This document shows, piece after piece, positions 5,320 to 5,972 of a DNA stretch of 5,972 nucleotides. The notes under the pieces were generated by a model, which worked only from the letters and a program-made list of their open reading frames with translations, made no database searches and was not told the origin of the DNA. The position numbers were made by a program, and so were the translations under genes. This DNA is from an uncultured Collinsella sp. (lineage in GTDB: Bacteria > Actinomycetota > Coriobacteriia > Coriobacteriales > Coriobacteriaceae). The DNA is taken from positions 1-5,972 of the forward strand of contig CAAENI010000296.1 in assembly GCA_900757285.1 (NCBI GenBank). Direction: 5' to 3'. The stretch's first letter is position 1. Each line of letters begins with the position of its first letter.

Positions 5320-5787
5320 ATGGACGACCGAAACCAGAACAATATGTTTATGCCGACGCAGGGGGAAGATACTTCCACGCAGCCGCCACGGTTCCATCGC
5401 CCCCATATCTCGCAAGAGCCCATTAATGATCCAGAGCCCGAGTATGTGACGAGAAATCGATATCAAACGCTCGAGAATGCCCAAACGGGGCGTAAGCATA
5501 TGGGCGTCGCATCGAGCGATCCCGTATATCTGAAAGATGCACCGTTATCAAAAAACAGCGCAATCAATGACGACCCGACGAAAACGCCCATAACTCGGCA
5601 GCAAAGAGGTCCTCGACCCAAGCAAACCTTAACGCATTCGGCTCGTTATCTCGAAACGCCAAAACAGGGAAAATCAATCTTCGTTTCGTCAAGTAAACGA
5701 CGCAAGCAGCATCGACTGACAATCCTGCTTTTGATCATTGTGGCCATAGCAGTTACCCTTGTTATTCGATGTATTGTCTTTAAATAA
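5320..5787 (+). CDS. Hypothetical protein with disordered N-terminus and one C-terminal membrane helix
   Basis: I do not recognise this 155-residue protein. Residues 1-125 are polar and rich in Pro, Gln, Asn, Asp and Thr with no evident fold, and so probably disordered. A basic cluster KRRKQHR (126-132) is followed by a single hydrophobic segment (about 133-149, LTILLLIIVAIAVTLVI) and a short tail, RCIVFK. There is no N-terminal signal peptide. The positive-inside rule puts the long N-terminal part in the cytoplasm, giving a tail-anchored protein. The start is supported by AAAGGG, though with only a 4-nt gap. A candidate leader ORF ends in this ribosome site. About half of 5341-5760 is G+C (210 of 420 by hand count), lower than tilS, so weaker codon bias or different ancestry is possible. 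It converges on the rRNA operon end. Existence as a gene is likely; function is unknown. Confidence 0.75.
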   Translation: MDDRNQNNMFMPTQGEDTSTQPPRFHRPHISQEPINDPEPEYVTRNRYQTLENAQTGRKHMGVASSDPVYLKDAPLSKNSAINDDPTKTPITRQQRGPRPKQTLTHSARYLETPKQGKSIFVSSSKRRKQHRLTILLLIIVAIAVTLVIRCIVFK

Positions 5788-5854
5788 AAGCTCATTACCC
5801 ATAAGCCCAACCGGGTTACAGGCGAAATGCAACTACATTGTGAAGTGTTAACGC

Positions 5855-5886
5855 AAAAAAGGGGGAGGCCGCGAGGCCTCCCCCTT
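5855..5886 (-). terminator. rRNA operon terminator (minus strand)
   Basis: Read on the minus strand, GGGGGAGGCC (complement of 5875-5884), a TCGC loop and GGCCTCCCCC (complement of 5861-5870) form a perfect 10-bp GC-rich stem followed by TTTTTT (complement of 5855-5860). It lies about 30 bp past the 5S end. On the plus strand the same stem is followed only by TTCTAA, so it would stop the converging hypothetical gene less well; I see no other terminator for that gene. Confidence 0.93.
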
Positions 5887-5897
5887 CTAAGTTCGAT

Positions 5898-5914
5898 GAC
5901 GGCTCGGTGCCGTC
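5898..5914 (-). repeat. Small hairpin between 5S rRNA and terminator
   Basis: GACGGC (5898-5903) and GCCGTC (5909-5914) form a 6-bp perfect stem with a 5-nt loop, in the trailer between the 5S 3' end and the terminator. It may be a processing or stabilising structure in the rRNA precursor. Confidence 0.45.
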
Positions 5915-5917
5915 CAC

Positions 5918-5972
5918 CGGTCAGCGGCGCCCTGGCCTCCCACGGGCTGGCCCCGCAGTACTCTCGGCGCGA
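5918..5972 (-). rRNA. rrf: 5S ribosomal RNA, partial (3' end only)
   Basis: The complement of this stretch reads GCGCCGAGAGTACTGCGGGG and then CCCGTGGGAG...GCGCCGC, matching the conserved 3' half of bacterial 5S rRNA (GTACTGC, a G-rich/C-rich stem, GTGGGAG, GCCGC). About the last 50-55 nt are present; the 5' part is off the right edge. The exact 3' end is uncertain by several bases because the pairing 5' strand is not in the window. The 23S and 16S genes presumably lie further right. Confidence 0.85.

Noticed and set aside
5308..5499. A 63-codon minus-strand frame opposite the hypothetical gene
   Set aside because: It has no evident ribosome site or motif, and the plus-strand frame has a coherent disordered-plus-helix organisation.
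5788..5854. Possible terminator directly after the hypothetical gene
   Set aside because: Only 4-bp complementarities (ACCC with GGGT) and no T-tract. I see no supported feature here.

Overview
The window looks like chromosomal DNA from a moderately GC-rich Gram-positive bacterium, most likely an actinobacterium of the class Coriobacteriia (Collinsella or a relative). The grounds are the conserved tilS-hpt-ftsH gene order, the style of the protein sequences, and a 5S rRNA tail close to actinobacterial 5S. This is inferred from recognition; no database search was possible.

Layout. Positions 1-3670 hold a minus-strand cluster, in transcription order tilS (tRNA-Ile lysidine synthase), hpt (hypoxanthine phosphoribosyltransferase) and ftsH (membrane AAA+ metalloprotease, which runs off the left edge just after its HESGH zinc motif). 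hpt and ftsH are one base apart. tilS and hpt are separated by 147 bp with a candidate promoter. Divergent from tilS, across only 48 bp, lies a plus-strand metallo-beta-lactamase-fold gene of the YycJ/WalJ type (3719-4528). It converges on a minus-strand Hsp20 small heat-shock gene (4611-5042), with a strong bidirectional terminator between them. To the right is a 277-bp AT-rich regulatory interval, then a plus-strand gene for an unrecognised 155-residue protein with a disordered N-terminus and one C-terminal membrane helix. This gene is preceded by a possible 10-codon leader ORF. The window ends with the terminator and 3' end of a minus-strand 5S rRNA, i.e. the tail of an rRNA operon that enters from the right.

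How the genes relate. The left cluster combines decoding fidelity (TilS), purine salvage (Hpt) and membrane protein quality control (FtsH), a grouping conserved in many Gram-positives. FtsH and Hsp20 are both protein-quality-control factors, but they sit in separate transcription units here.

Most coding content is ordinary housekeeping. The least explained part is 5043-5319. It contains an 8-bp inverted repeat upstream of hsp20, a short hairpin that would mask the hsp20 Shine-Dalgarno sequence, repeated AAGGTT blocks with a short palindrome, and the small leader ORF. I see no mobile element, CRISPR array, tRNA or defence system.
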